From Polytrichum commune (Eukaryota; Streptophyta; Polytrichopsida; Polytrichales; Polytrichaceae), in NCBI GenBank assembly GCA_950295325.1, contig OX485805.1, positions 22,743,501 through 22,807,500 of the forward strand: DNA of 64,000 nucleotides. Direction: 5' to 3'. The notes beneath the pieces are model-generated. The model made no database searches and had not been told where the DNA came from. It was given only the letters and a program-made list of their open reading frames with translations. A program made the position numbers and the translations under genes. This document shows, piece after piece, positions 52,961 to 63,819 of the stretch. How positions within the stretch are numbered: position 1 is the first letter of the stretch; every line of letters begins with the position of its first letter.

Positions 52961-54210
52961 GGGTTATCTAAAGTAGCAAAATTCACATTGGGACCTCTAA
53001 TTCCACTTCCATATCCACTTTGAACAAGATAATTGACACATACTTCAGATCACTCTTAAGTACCCAAATGCACCACCTCAAGGTAAGTTCAACTATCTTA
53101 ACTAGTGTAGCACTGCAAGCAAATGAACTCAGCATCTAATTTTTCTTAGTGATTTGACCTAGGAGAGTACATTTAGGTCTCAAGTACCTCAAGGGATTAA
53201 GTAAAAGCCATGATATAAGAACACGGGCAACTTGTTCCAACATAGGATGTGAGTATTCAACCTAATAATTCTGGCAGTTTTCTTGTAGCCAGTGAGACAC
53301 TATAAGTTACAAATGTATTGGTCAGCTTTTAGACTATCTGGCCACAATTGTAATTTCTATTTAAGAGAATTACTGCTACCGTGGTGAATTTCATGAAGAA
53401 ATTTGCCCTAGTCAAAATGTTTTGTGGCCGCTTTGGCCCAGCAGAACCACCAAAAACATCACTACATGTCGTGCATGCACGATGACTGAACACCTAGTGA
53501 GGTCCTTGACACTTGAATGAAAACTATATTTGGTACTCATGTGTCAAATCCAACTTATATCTCTAAGGCATCATCATCATTAGCATGAAATATTTTCTGC
53601 ATAAGGATGGCCTGTGGGGCATTGCAAAACACAACCATTCACCTCTACCTTAGATGCCCGCAGATCAAATAAATTACATTCACTTTGCATTCATCTTTGC
53701 TTTGTTTCTGCATCCACATCCTAAGCCAATCAGTGCACAATGTAGGTGAGATACTCAAACATTCAATTAGCCAATCTGGCCTTGTCCAAATGCTTCAAGT
53801 GAATTATCATGCATAAAGGCCAATGTTACCTGTCAATGCGTATCAGAGCACCTTACCATAGATCCCAACTATTCATCAGAATAATACGTACAGTTGTTTC
53901 CTGAATGAATGAGAAGTACACTAATATGCAATAATTACATACAGCCTGTTAGCAAGGCTACCACAATTTTACCCAAGACCTGTAACAGACAATTTAAAGT
54001 ACAAAGTTCAAACCACAGACATCAGATACATGACTTCAATGCCATGATTGGGTCTAGGTCACTCTGCAAACCTCAAATCACAGAATAGAAGGAAGAGATT
54101 GTGCAACCGCGTCAATTGGCCCAACCCTCTGGAGGGAGGTTCTATCCACATTAAAGAGGTGGTGAAAACACAAACAGATTACTTGAGCTTGTCCACTGGT
54201 GCCCTCATCA
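52961..54210. other. Intergenic sequence 3' of the PPR gene
   Basis: No gene recognised; presumed PPR 3' untranslated and intergenic sequence. Confidence 0.3.
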
Positions 54211-57200
54211 TCACCAGTAACCTCTACAAGAACAAGTAGAACCCCTAAAGTGGTGGAAACAGTTGTCATCCCTGGCAAATATTTCCAAAGAATATGTTTT
54301 TGAAATGAATTTAGCCACTGAATGGCTCAAGTTAGACATTCGACCATTTATAACAAAGCGTATTGGTGTTCCTGGAGGAGTGCTGACTAGATTGTATGCC
54401 GTAGCCACCAGTTCCGGGTGGTCATGAAGGGAGCCATCCCTAGCCTGATGAGGTTCAGATTGGATTCCCAGCTCAAACCCAGCACCCCTCATCTTTGTTG
54501 CCAATTCCTCCAGCTTATCAAAGATTTCCTCCTTTTTCGTATCAGGAACATAATTTGTTGTGACAGTATGCAACTCATTGTTAAGCTCCAGCTTGCAGCT
54601 CTTGGGCTTTAGTATCCCTGTCTCTGCCATGGTATTCTTCAGCACAGCCACATCCTCCCACCTTCCTGCAGCTGCATAAACATTGGAAAGATGCTCACAC
54701 ACTGTCAAATATGTGTCTGGATCTAAGTCAAGTAGTTGCTCTGCAACTCTCTCGGCAAGCTCCAGATCATTGTGAACCGCACTTGCAACAAGGAGGGCCT
54801 CCCACAACAAGGTATCTGATTCGAGGGATACTTCATCAATAAACTCCTCAGCCTCCCTCAACAGACCTGCCCGACCAAGAATTTCAACCATGCCAGCATA
54901 GTGCTTCTCTGTTGGCTCCATATTCCGCTCCCTAATGGATTCAAGAAAGTCAAAGCCTTCTTCATCTTCGCCCAGTTGGCCATATGCAGCAAGAACGTTG
55001 GTAAAAGTGACATTGTCAGGCTTAACACCTGCTCGTTGCATTTGTTTGTAATGCCAAAGGGCATCCTTGGCTTGTCCAACTTGGCAATACCCAGCAATAA
55101 TGGCATTCCAGGAATTTGCATCTTGTTTGGGCATCCTGTTAAACACCTGCTTGGCTTGTATCAAGCTCCCACATTTACTGTACATTTCAATAAGGGCATT
55201 GCTTACACGAACATCAGACTCCACATTAGGTTCTAATTCGGAATGTATTTTCTTTCCATACTCCAGTGCTCCAAAGCTAGCACATGCAGTAAGGGCACTG
55301 GAGAAGGTAGCCTTGTCAGGCTTAACACCTTCTCTTTGCATTTCTTGAAACAATGTCAGGGCTTCACTCCCATGATCATTATGTGCATACGCTGCCAACA
55401 GTGCATTCCAACAAACCACATCCCTTGTTGAAATCTTGTCAAATACACTACGAGCTTCATCCAGACTCGCACACTTGGAATACATACTTATCAGAGTGGT
55501 TAGAATGTGAACATCTTCTCCCAGACCAATTTCTTCAACAAGACCATGAAGTCTTCTGCCTTTCTCCAAAAGCCCTAGATTACCAATGGCCCTTAAAACA
55601 CCGAGGAACGTATACTTGTCACCTTTCCCCCCCTCGCCTTGAAATTTCTTGAACAGTTCGTAAGCCTCTTGATTTCGACCATGCTGAATATATGCTGTGA
55701 TCATTGCATTCCATGAGGAAAGATCCCGCTTGCGAATTCTGTAAAAGACATCCCGTGCATCGTACAAGCTTCCACACCTTGCATACATGCTAAGTAGAGC
55801 ATTGGCAACAGGATTATTCAAGAAAAAACCCCTGTTGAACAAAGTCCCCCGCTGCAGGATGTCATTGTACAGATACCTGCCCATTTCTAATGTTTCTGGG
55901 CTATTACAACCATTGAGGAGAGTAATGAAAGTCACAGGGTCAGGAATAACACCATCTTGTTGCATCTGCAGGAAGATTTCAAAAGACTTCTTCTCTGAAC
56001 CGCACCGAATGCAACTAGCAATAATTGCATTCCAGGATACCACATTTCTTTCAGGCATTTCATCGAAAACTTTGTGTGCATCTGCAAGACTCCCACAATT
56101 TGCATACATGCTGATCAAGGCAGTTCCTATGGTGACATCCGGTTTGCCTCCAGTCTTCACAATTCTAGCATGAAGCTCCTTTCCCTCTTTCAGAGCTTTA
56201 TGCTTGGCACAAGTAGCAAGTAGACTAGAATATGTGAACTTGTCTGGCTCAAACCCCTTCATCAGCATCCACCGGAACAGTCTAAAACATTCCTCCAAGC
56301 GACCAGCTTCTCCATATCCCGCAATCAATGCATTCCAGGAGATTGCATCTGGTCTAAGCAATGTATCAAAAACTTCCTGCGCATCATGTATGCTGCCACA
56401 CCTTGCATACATACTGACAAGTGCATTCCCTAAATTCACTTCTTGTTCCAGACCCTCATTCTTGATGCTTGAATGGATCTGCTTAGCTTGCTCCAAATGT
56501 TCAGAGCTCGCACAAGCACCAAGGATGCTGATGAAGGTGACTATGTTTGGCTTCACTCCCTGTTTTTTGAGCTTTTGAAACAATGAAAATGCCTCCTTAC
56601 TCTGCCCTTGCTGTGCGTATCCAGAAATCATTGCAGTCCAAGACACAACATTCTTTTCTGGCATCTTGTCAAAAACCTTGCGAGCATCAGCTAAACTTCC
56701 ACACCTACAATACATGCTGATTAGAGCACTCCCTGCAACAACATCTGTTGCATATCCAGCTTTCACCATGCGCACATGGATTCGTGTTCCCAGTTCCAGA
56801 GCTGTCGGGCTCACACATGCACTGAGGATGCTTACAAAAGTGTTCCTGTTCGGCTTCAAACCTTGCCGTTGCATCTCCCAGAAATGGTCAATAGCTTCCT
56901 GACCCTGTCTGTGGTGAGCATATCCAGCAATAATTGCATTCCAAGAAACGACATCTTTGTCCTCCATAGCCTCAAACACTTCATAAGCATCTGCCATACT
57001 CCCACATTTGGCATACATGCTAATTAGCGTGTTCCCAAGAAACGTGTCCGGCTTGAACTGGTTTTTCAGCATATGATCATGAACCTGCCTCCCTTCCGTC
57101 AGTAATTTGTGCTTTGTGCACTCTTGCAACAGTTGAGCATAGACACCCCAGTGCGCTTTCACACCTTGTTGGTCCATGTTCTCCAACATTTGCATTGCCA

Positions 57201-57372
57201 CCTTACGTTCCCTCTGCATGAAACCCCCGCCCTTCGTCGTGAAATTCCAAGTACCAACTCCTTCTCTCTCTCTCTCGTCCACACGATACGCAGAGGTCGA
57301 GGTGTGTGCGCAGGCACGGCAATGCAATGTGCCATTTTGATCCCACCGATTGGAACCTTCCCGTGTCCGCAA
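54211..57372 (-). CDS. PLS-class PPR protein with degenerate DYW domain
   Basis: Predicted organellar RNA-binding protein of the type that specifies C-to-U editing sites. Intronless, 1053 codons; the start is the first Met of the open frame (57372), though Met52 (GFMQRERK) is also possible. After an N-terminus with no clear features come about seven PLS triplets, each marked by a LISMYAKCGS-type S motif followed by VVSWNAIIAGY-type repeats. The E1/E2 part follows (WEALLVASAVHNDLELAERVAEQL, LSNVYAAAGRWEDV). The last ~70 residues align with the DYW deaminase: HPELVA (usual HSEKLA, so the H-x-E is kept, H985/E987), TPPGTPIR, then RMSNLSH where RxCxDCH with two Cys is expected, FISK, and FHHFRGSTCSCRGYW at the end. 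Loss of the CxxC suggests no deaminase activity. Flanked by direct repeats. Confidence 0.9.
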   Translation of the reverse strand: MRTREGSNRWDQNGTLHCRACAHTSTSAYRVDEREREGVGTWNFTTKGGGFMQRERKVAMQMLENMDQQGVKAHWGVYAQLLQECTKHKLLTEGRQVHDHMLKNQFKPDTFLGNTLISMYAKCGSMADAYEVFEAMEDKDVVSWNAIIAGYAHHRQGQEAIDHFWEMQRQGLKPNRNTFVSILSACVSPTALELGTRIHVRMVKAGYATDVVAGSALISMYCRCGSLADARKVFDKMPEKNVVSWTAMISGYAQQGQSKEAFSLFQKLKKQGVKPNIVTFISILGACASSEHLEQAKQIHSSIKNEGLEQEVNLGNALVSMYARCGSIHDAQEVFDTLLRPDAISWNALIAGYGEAGRLEECFRLFRWMLMKGFEPDKFTYSSLLATCAKHKALKEGKELHARIVKTGGKPDVTIGTALISMYANCGSLADAHKVFDEMPERNVVSWNAIIASCIRCGSEKKSFEIFLQMQQDGVIPDPVTFITLLNGCNSPETLEMGRYLYNDILQRGTLFNRGFFLNNPVANALLSMYARCGSLYDARDVFYRIRKRDLSSWNAMITAYIQHGRNQEAYELFKKFQGEGGKGDKYTFLGVLRAIGNLGLLEKGRRLHGLVEEIGLGEDVHILTTLISMYSKCASLDEARSVFDKISTRDVVCWNALLAAYAHNDHGSEALTLFQEMQREGVKPDKATFSSALTACASFGALEYGKKIHSELEPNVESDVRVSNALIEMYSKCGSLIQAKQVFNRMPKQDANSWNAIIAGYCQVGQAKDALWHYKQMQRAGVKPDNVTFTNVLAAYGQLGEDEEGFDFLESIRERNMEPTEKHYAGMVEILGRAGLLREAEEFIDEVSLESDTLLWEALLVASAVHNDLELAERVAEQLLDLDPDTYLTVCEHLSNVYAAAGRWEDVAVLKNTMAETGILKPKSCKLELNNELHTVTTNYVPDTKKEEIFDKLEELATKMRGAGFELGIQSEPHQARDGSLHDHPELVATAYNLVSTPPGTPIRFVINGRMSNLSHSVAKFISKTYSLEIFARDDNCFHHFRGSTCSCRGYW

Positions 57373-57540
57373 ATCACATCCAAGTACACTGCATTACAGA
57401 TTCCACCGAATGATGAACTACAACAAAAGATGTCGAAACTTAATTTTGACCTCTACGCATAACAATCACCCTCTCTCCCTCACACATTGAGCTATATTAC
57501 TGAACTACCAACAGAGAAACCTCAAACCTTAACTTTTAGA
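57373..57540. other. PPR 5' flank
   Basis: Short region holding the presumed PPR promoter; no clear motif seen. Confidence 0.3.
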
Positions 57541-57544
57541 TAAG

Positions 57545-57880
57545 GATTGCGGGTCTTACTCGGTTACTTTTCTTGATCAGACACCTATATTTAAGTGGTG
57601 TGCGTTAGGTGCAGATGTAAGAGCGGACACCAACACGACATGTGTTTAAAAGAACTTGGACTTCGTGCTCAACATTTGTGAAGCATTCTAGGCTCAATAG
57701 GAAACAAAATTTGGGGGGACGTATACGACCATTAAATGAGCTGGAGAATCTTCACTGTGATATGCTCCGAAAATCATGAGGAAAATGACAACGGCCGCAA
57801 TTTGGATTTGTCCATCATCTCGCACTAATTGTGTGTTTCATATCATACAAGAATTGGGTGCAGAGCTAGACGTATCCGTT
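57545..57880 (+). repeat. CCGGTT-family repeat, copy D (left part only)
   Basis: 'cggttacttttcttgatcagacacctatatttaagtggtgtgcg' and following sequence match the left part of copy A (20018-20330), including 'cgtatacgacc' and 'atcatgaggaa'. The CCGGTT-dense core is missing. It lies about 170 bp upstream of the PPR start. Confidence 0.65.
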
Positions 57881-58439
57881 TAAGGCCCGCTTTCCTTAAA
57901 AGCATTACAAGCACCCTGCCTCACGAACTGAGCTGAATTACTAAACTACAACAAGCAAACAAAATACCTCAAAGCTCAAAAAAAGGATAACAAACACCCC
58001 GCCTCACAGATTTAACTGAATTACCTAACTGAAACAGAAAACCTCGAACCATAATGTTGACACAAAAATTTGACAAGCACCCTGCCTCACGGATCGAACC
58101 AAATAGCCGCACCACAATTGAAATGCTGTACCTTAACTGTGACCTAAAAGAGTATGATCAGAAACAGGAGGAGAACCCACCGTAGACGTGATGGGAGTTT
58201 CCCAAGCAGAACCCGGACGTGACGAGGAAAAATGTACATCGGTATGAATCATCGCAATACGCCGAGCATCCGCAGCGTCTCTTGCATCATCTTCCCACTG
58301 CTTTTGGCCAACCGATTTCGAATCTCAACACTAGCACAGATTGCCGGTGGAAACCCTAGATTCCGGAACCCGCTAAGATGATCTTATGAAGCTCTTCGGA
58401 CGAATTGTCTCCAAAGTCTTGTGTGTTTTCAAGATTACT

Positions 58440-59840
58440 TTTGAAGTGAGATTTGCAAGCTTGCTTTATGAAATAGCATTGAATCAAAATTGTCTACACA
58501 AAGTCGAAGATCACACATGTATGGTTGGACCTTCTCTATAAGGTCATGAGATTCATGTAAGTATCTTCAAAGCAAGAAACTTAAGAAAAACTTCATGTAA
58601 TGAAGATGACATGAGTTTGCCTAGATATTTTGTAGATGTGCTCATCTTATGAAGACTTATGACTCATATAAAATACATAATAGAATATGATCATATGTAT
58701 AATATGAACAACATTTGTTATTGAAATTAAGAAATTGTCATTCGATTCATCAAAGATATTGTTTTGTTTCTAACTTAGAACTAGATCACATGATGTCCAA
58801 AGTCCCACTCATGCTACACTAAATATGATATCTAGTGTCACCAATTCCAATTGTTTTGCTCAATACTAATTGTAAACCACGGTGTACTGTCACCAACACT
58901 AATTGTTGACCCAACATTATCTGTCATTCCTTGTAAATGTTTGGGGGATGATTATAGATTTACAGTATTGCGATTACTGTCACTTACCAAGTGATATTTC
59001 ATCCAAATCTCAATCATCCATGACAACATTTCATCACAAGTTGTTCACATGAGAAGGTAAGGGTTTGAGATGAACTCATCCATCATCCACAACAGTGTTT
59101 GTTCACTTGTTCATAAGAACTGTCATCCAAAAAAATACCATATGACACTAAATATCATATTTAGTGTAGCAAGTCCCAACATGGAGGCAAAGTCCCAACT
59201 TTTGAGCCTCAAAAATTCATTAAAGTATGGTTAATTATCTATCAAGTCGTATCTTGATTACTATATGTAAAAATATTTGTGGGACTTGTGTTGAGAGTTG
59301 GGTCTAGTTTTTTGCTCGACCCAACTCTTAACATAAGTCCTAAGCCTCACCTCCAAAAGTGTTGCCATGTAGGCATTTGTGTCATACTTGGGACTTAGGA
59401 GTTGGGACCCAGTGTGAACCGACCTTTAATTATTATGCATACAAAATCATCTTGGTGATAAGCATATTAAATTTGAAACAAAAATGATGTGATATGCATT
59501 TATTTTGAATTATTTAAGTTCAATTATTCTATTTTTAGTATTTTATAATTCTCAAACTTTTTCTTTTTTGTGTAAACAAAGAAAACTATTCTCAACAACT
59601 CTTTTGCAAAGAGAAACATTATTTGAAGATTAAAAGTCAATAGTTTTGTGAATGTAGCAATTCCATTGGAAGAATCGTTCATTGGTTGGGAGGTTGGCCA
59701 TGAGCGTAAACCCACTTCATTTTATTTATTTTTAAATCAAGAATAAAAAATAAATAAATAAGGTTTTTGATGTGTGCTTACAGGGTAGTACCCCCGAGCT
59801 CAAGACCACAACACAATCTTGAATAACATTAGGGGTTAAG
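58440..59840 (+). repeat. Dispersed repeat flanking the PPR gene, right copy
   Basis: Matches 52230-52960 in order but is longer, because it contains a palindrome-bounded unit at 58816-59168 not present on the left side. No coding capacity. Confidence 0.6.
58816..59168. mobile_element. Palindrome-bounded repeat unit (MITE-like)
   Basis: Bounded on both sides by a near-palindrome, ACACTAAATATGATATCTAGTGT on the left and ACACTAAATATCATATTTAGTGT on the right. The same unit begins at 63820 and runs off the window; a right-end relative is at 25680-25830. Absent from the corresponding place in the left copy (52230-52960). Confidence 0.55.
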
Positions 59841-60003
59841 GTAGACAAGGCTAATGTGCTAGACACTGCCAACCATCCATCTAAATTACCCTACTCCAAG
59901 GGCAAGTCTAGTGGAAATTAAATATTTTGGTTGTTGACTAATATTTTTATATTAAGAGAAAAAATGCATGATTTTTCAAACAATTATGAAACAAAGTGCC
60001 TAA

Positions 60004-60713
60004 GGGGTTGTTTACATCATGGACCATGAAATCATTCCTCATAACATTACTAAGCAATGTGTGTTCATTTTATGGGCCTTGAGAATATAACCATGGGATG
60101 ACAAACCCTCCATAGGCAGACTCAATTTTAGACTAACCTCCCAACATCCCATAATCATATTCCCATGGCCCACAACTGCTTAGTAATGTTATGCTTGCTC
60201 ACCTAAAATATGTGATTGGCCGTCGAGCTTGTCTTGGGACCACTTCATTATTCATCAAGGAAAAAATGTAAAAGTAACCATGGAATATGAGGTCCCCCAA
60301 AGACCTATTTTTAGGCCTACATTATCCATTGCATGGTCCAACGGGTATTGCAGTGAGAGAGGCAAAAGAGGTTCTCTCGCTACAAAAGCCATGGAACCAT
60401 GGCAAAGGAATGTCGTTTTAATATTTGTAATGATTTTTTCCTTTTTAATTTTTTCTTCTTTTTGCCAAACGTTACTTGTAGTTAAGAGGAAATAAGAGAG
60501 GAAGAAGGGGGCAAGGTAAAACATGTTAAAAAATCAACACATCCACTTCTTGGTGCATGGTCCCTCCTTTTGGTCCATGTTTAATTTACACCTAGTGAGG
60601 GGCCCAAAGGCCTGAAAATTTGCATTTTTCATAAATTTGACCATGGAAGTGTGACTATGGAAAAATACTATATGACATGGGACCACTTTGTGGTTCATGA
60701 TGTAAACAACCCC
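60004..60713. mobile_element. PIF/Harbinger-type MITE of 710 bp
   Basis: Ends GGGGTTGTTTACATCATG, perfect for 18 bp and good for 23, with TAA duplications at 60001-60003 and 60714-60716. It contains a nested hairpin (60045-60215) related to 24950-25092. An 88-codon frame at 60229-60495 has no transposase motif. Confidence 0.8.
60045..60215. mobile_element. Hairpin (foldback) element, copy 2, nested in the MITE
   Basis: Arms 'cataacattactaagcaatgtg' and 'gagaatataaccatgggatg' on the left pair with 'catcccataatcatattcccatgg' and 'tgcttagtaatgttatg' on the right. Similar to 24950-25092 in arm sequence and size. Confidence 0.6.
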
Positions 60714-60719
60714 TAAATC

Positions 60720-61160
60720 TTGAACACATTGATGCATCCCAAAATTTCGTAAATATTATTTTACATTCTTTTCCTCCCAGTTTGGATTCTCCTCAACCAA
60801 AGTCCTTCCAAAATAATGCCTTGTTTAACAATATGGAGTAGCTACTATATGGTCTAACCTGACCCTTTACTTACAAACTATTAATCCCCTTCTAACACCA
60901 TAGCCAACCCCATAGCAGCACCCATGTGACTCCCTTCTGTATCACCGAGGCATTGTGAATGGGCCTTGTGTGGTCGTGAGCAAGGTGGATCTCCACCATT
61001 GACGCACATAAGCCCATCCAATGGCCTCAATTGTCCTACGTGGCGACTAACATATGAAGCTCATTGCTACCAAGGCAACAACAAATCATGAACATGGGAA
61101 TATGGGAGCCTTGGAATATAGTTGGTGTCAGGGCTCACAACAAATTTTCTAATAAAATAC
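60720..61160. other. Intergenic sequence, no feature recognised
   Basis: No gene or bounded repeat seen. Confidence 0.3.
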
Positions 61161-61166
61161 TACTTA

Positions 61167-61657
61167 GGGCCGCTTTACACCTAGAGGCCAAGCCAATTCG
61201 TTGTGTAAGGGGCTTGAAATCCTCACTTGTGATTGGCCAAAAGGTTGAAATCAACCCCAACCCTTTACACTTAGAGGCCAGGGCGATTTGGTGATATGAT
61301 TTTTTTAATCAAAAAATGCATGGTATGACACGGACTAAGCTCGTTGAATTAGGTGTACCCAAAATGGAGGGCCAATGTCACATTTCAATTCATTTTTTAA
61401 ATAAAATATGTCTTTTTTCAGCGAACTATAACCATTGGATTATGTGGAAATATGAATGGCTCTATGCTAGATTATGCTATATTTATTGAATCGGCCTAGC
61501 TTTTTGGCCCTAAGGCCTTTACATATGGAAAATCATGCCCCCATTATAATCTTATTACAATGTGTAGTTGAGGTTGGCCTCCAATCCAAAAGGGGTTGAA
61601 ATTTCATGCAATCGGCCTCAAGGGGAATTGGCCCGGCATCTAAGTGTAAAGCGGCCC
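61167..61657. mobile_element. PIF/Harbinger-type MITE (Tourist-like), copy 2
   Basis: 491 bp, TTA duplications at 61164-61166 and 61658-61660, inverted ends GGGCCGCTTTACACCTAGAG / GGGCCGCTTTACACTTAGAT. Homologous along its length to 25897-26321, including the internal direct copy of the terminal motif ('ccctttacacttagaggccagggcgatt'). Confidence 0.85.
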
Positions 61658-62506
61658 TTACTAGTATCTCCTGAGTCTTGACTAGTGTTCTCCCTCTTTA
61701 GCATGACACGTTTGGGAAACAAAAAAAATATCATATTATCAAGGTGTCATCTTCTCGTTAATATGACAATTGGCATAAAATTGTCGTACTATCGAGGGAA
61801 TACAAAAACATAAGCAATATGAGCTTTAAAATATATACAACGAGTTTGAGCAATATAGATTGTATGAAATAATAACTTATAACTCCAAACAAATACAAAC
61901 ATTCTCAAAAACTCTTGAAATAGGAGTTCAAAGATCTATGGTGTTGCCTACCCAAGTTAGCAATTGTCATCTTATCTAAATTCCCTACTAGCTTTTGAAA
62001 ACTAAAGATTTTATAAACACCAACATTTAAAGAGTTCTCTTGTAAGAAATTAAACAACAATGATGCATGCCATTTAGCATCACCAAGCTTTATTATAGGT
62101 GGAGCAACATCATCCACATCTACTGAATGTAGATCAACATTAAGATCAAAGCCTTGTGCATAATCGATTCCCAAAGCAACGTCCACCAACTCACGAGTAC
62201 TCAATTCTAGCTTAATACTCTCTCCCCCTTCCATCTGAATGTAAGTCTCAATTAACATCTCATCATCACCCAATCGCAACTTTGAAATCAAAGCACCAAG
62301 TTCATCTGATTCTTCTTGCATTTTATTCTCCTCCCTTTTATCGACTAGGGCAAAATCAACATTCCATGTTGCAGATAATATACTCGCCATCCTCCAACAA
62401 TTCTTGACTATCTATGCATCCGACTCACTCCATACTTCATAACTCACATGATAGCTTGTTTGATGTTGGGCACCACTTTCCTTAAGTCCTTCAATGTAGC
62501 ATCATC

Positions 62507-62784
62507 GCTTTGTCCACCCAACTATGGTGGGGGGTCCTTGGACCTTGTTGTATGGGTACCTCAAAGCCCTTTGGGGGGATACCACGTCCGGTATCTTCAA
62601 GGCACTAGTGGCTAGCTAGGAATTAATATAGTGTGTCACTATAGTGTCCATCCTCGAAAGGGGAGAGTAGTATTGTCATAATGTCCCCTTGTCCAGTGGG
62701 CATCGGGTCATTGGCATTACGAACGGACACTTTATTCACGCCGGCCCCTTGCTTGAAAGGGGTTGGAGTTTCTATCTATCTATC
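62507..62784 (+). mobile_element. 5'-truncated SINE with GATA-type tail
   Basis: 278 bp, plus orientation, flanked by 10-bp duplications TAGCATCATC (62497-62506 and 62785-62794). Nearly identical to the 3' three quarters of the SINE at 31127-31498, and ends (TCTA)n. Interrupts the pogo transposase. Confidence 0.9.
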
Positions 62785-63283
62785 TAGCATCATCATAATG
62801 TGATAAAACCCACTGCAAAAGTTTCTTCTTGTATTAAATTTTGAAAGATGCTATTATACCTTGATCCAAAGGTTGAACTACGCTTGTAACATTGGGAGGA
62901 AGGAATACCAAAGTCATGTTGCTCAATTCCAAGGTTGAAAAACCACAAGACTTACCAACTTTGGCATAGCTAACAACATATGAAGATGCATTATCCAAAA
63001 TCATAATCACCTTTCGATTTTGGCCTTTGGTTGTTGAGCTGCAAAAATCAAGCTTCGAATATATCCCCCTTCATCCGAGTTGTTTCATTTGAGTGCCATC
63101 GAACATACTCATGAGGTTGCCACCTTCCAATACATCGTGGTTGCTTAGACGTATAAATCACAAGCAACTTCAACTTATCAGTCCCAGTTGAATTAACAAC
63201 AAGAGCAAGTGTTACATGCTCCTTTTATAAGTTATGACCCTTCACCTTCCCTTGTGCTAATGTTTTATTAGGATGTGCTCTAA

Positions 63284-63355
63284 GAAGAAGAAGAAGAACT
63301 CCGGTCTCCGTAGGAGGCCGGAGTGAATAAAGTGTTTGTTCATAGAACATCCTAG
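63284..63355 (-). mobile_element. Short SINE 3' end with AAG tail
   Basis: 72 bp between 7-bp duplications GCTCTAA (63277-63283, 63356-63362). It contains CACTTTATTCACTCCGGCCT and a short stem as in the other SINEs, but its tail is (CTT)n on the minus strand instead of (ATCT)n. Removing it and one duplication restores the pogo reading across FRA|HPNKT. Confidence 0.75.
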
Positions 63356-63819
63356 GCTCTAAAATACAATCCAGTCTCATCCATGTTGTAAACATCTTCA
63401 TGTTCATAATTTGACAAAAGAATATGAAGGAGGCCACTCTAACCCTAGCCAGGTCCATTCTACACTAGTAACCTTGTTTATCATTAAGTTCCCAATGATA
63501 AGTGAAGTTCCCAAGTAGTTCCCAAGTGAAAGTGGATGCATCTTGAATGTACATAACAAAGATGAAAAGAATTTTAACATTAATTACCTCTTTAATATCA
63601 CAAAACGGAGATTCTAAATGTCGTATTATCGAGTGTCTTAGTTGTATAAAAGAGGAAGTTTTGAACTAAAAAGTTTGGTCGCGCAAAAATGTGTCGTAAT
63701 ACCGAGGGTATCGTATAAACGAGTGTCGTACTAACGATGTTAGACTGTAACAACATGGTGACTAAGTTAGTTAAACAACAAAGTTACTAGTAGATACTAC
63801 TTACTAGTAGTGTTACTTA

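Larger units (their letters stand above)
61905..63460 (-). pseudogene. pogo/Tigger-like transposase pseudogene with two SINE insertions
   Basis: Minus-strand blocks in order: NMDETGLYFR with the first catalytic Asp (about 63390), then across an insertion HPNKTLAQGKVKGHNL, ATLALVV-like and QPRCIGRW, VMILDNASSYVV with the second Asp (about 62990), NMTLVFLPPNVTSVVQPLDQG (about 62890), then a SINE, then the acidic tail, whose open frame (62390-61905, 161 codons) includes EESDELGALISKLRLGDDEM. Several stops occur and the helix-turn-helix domain is gone. The D-D block spacing and TSVVQPLDQG motif are those of Tigger/pogo-class proteins. Confidence 0.8.
61684..63747 (-). mobile_element. Decayed pogo/Tigger-like DNA transposon, copy 2
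   Basis: The left end has TTCTCCCTCTTTAGCATGACAC (about 61687-61708). The right end in reverse complement reads CAGTCTAACATCGTTAGTACGACAC, an imperfect inverted repeat, with TA on the outer sides as expected for pogo/Tc1-mariner insertion. The transposase lies on the minus strand and is interrupted by two retroposed SINE pieces (62507-62784 and 63284-63355). The N-terminal DNA-binding half is missing. Confidence 0.75.

Noticed and set aside
54418-57462. Series of plus-strand frames of 60-130 codons
   Set aside because: Antisense shadows of the PPR gene, repeating with the period of its motifs.
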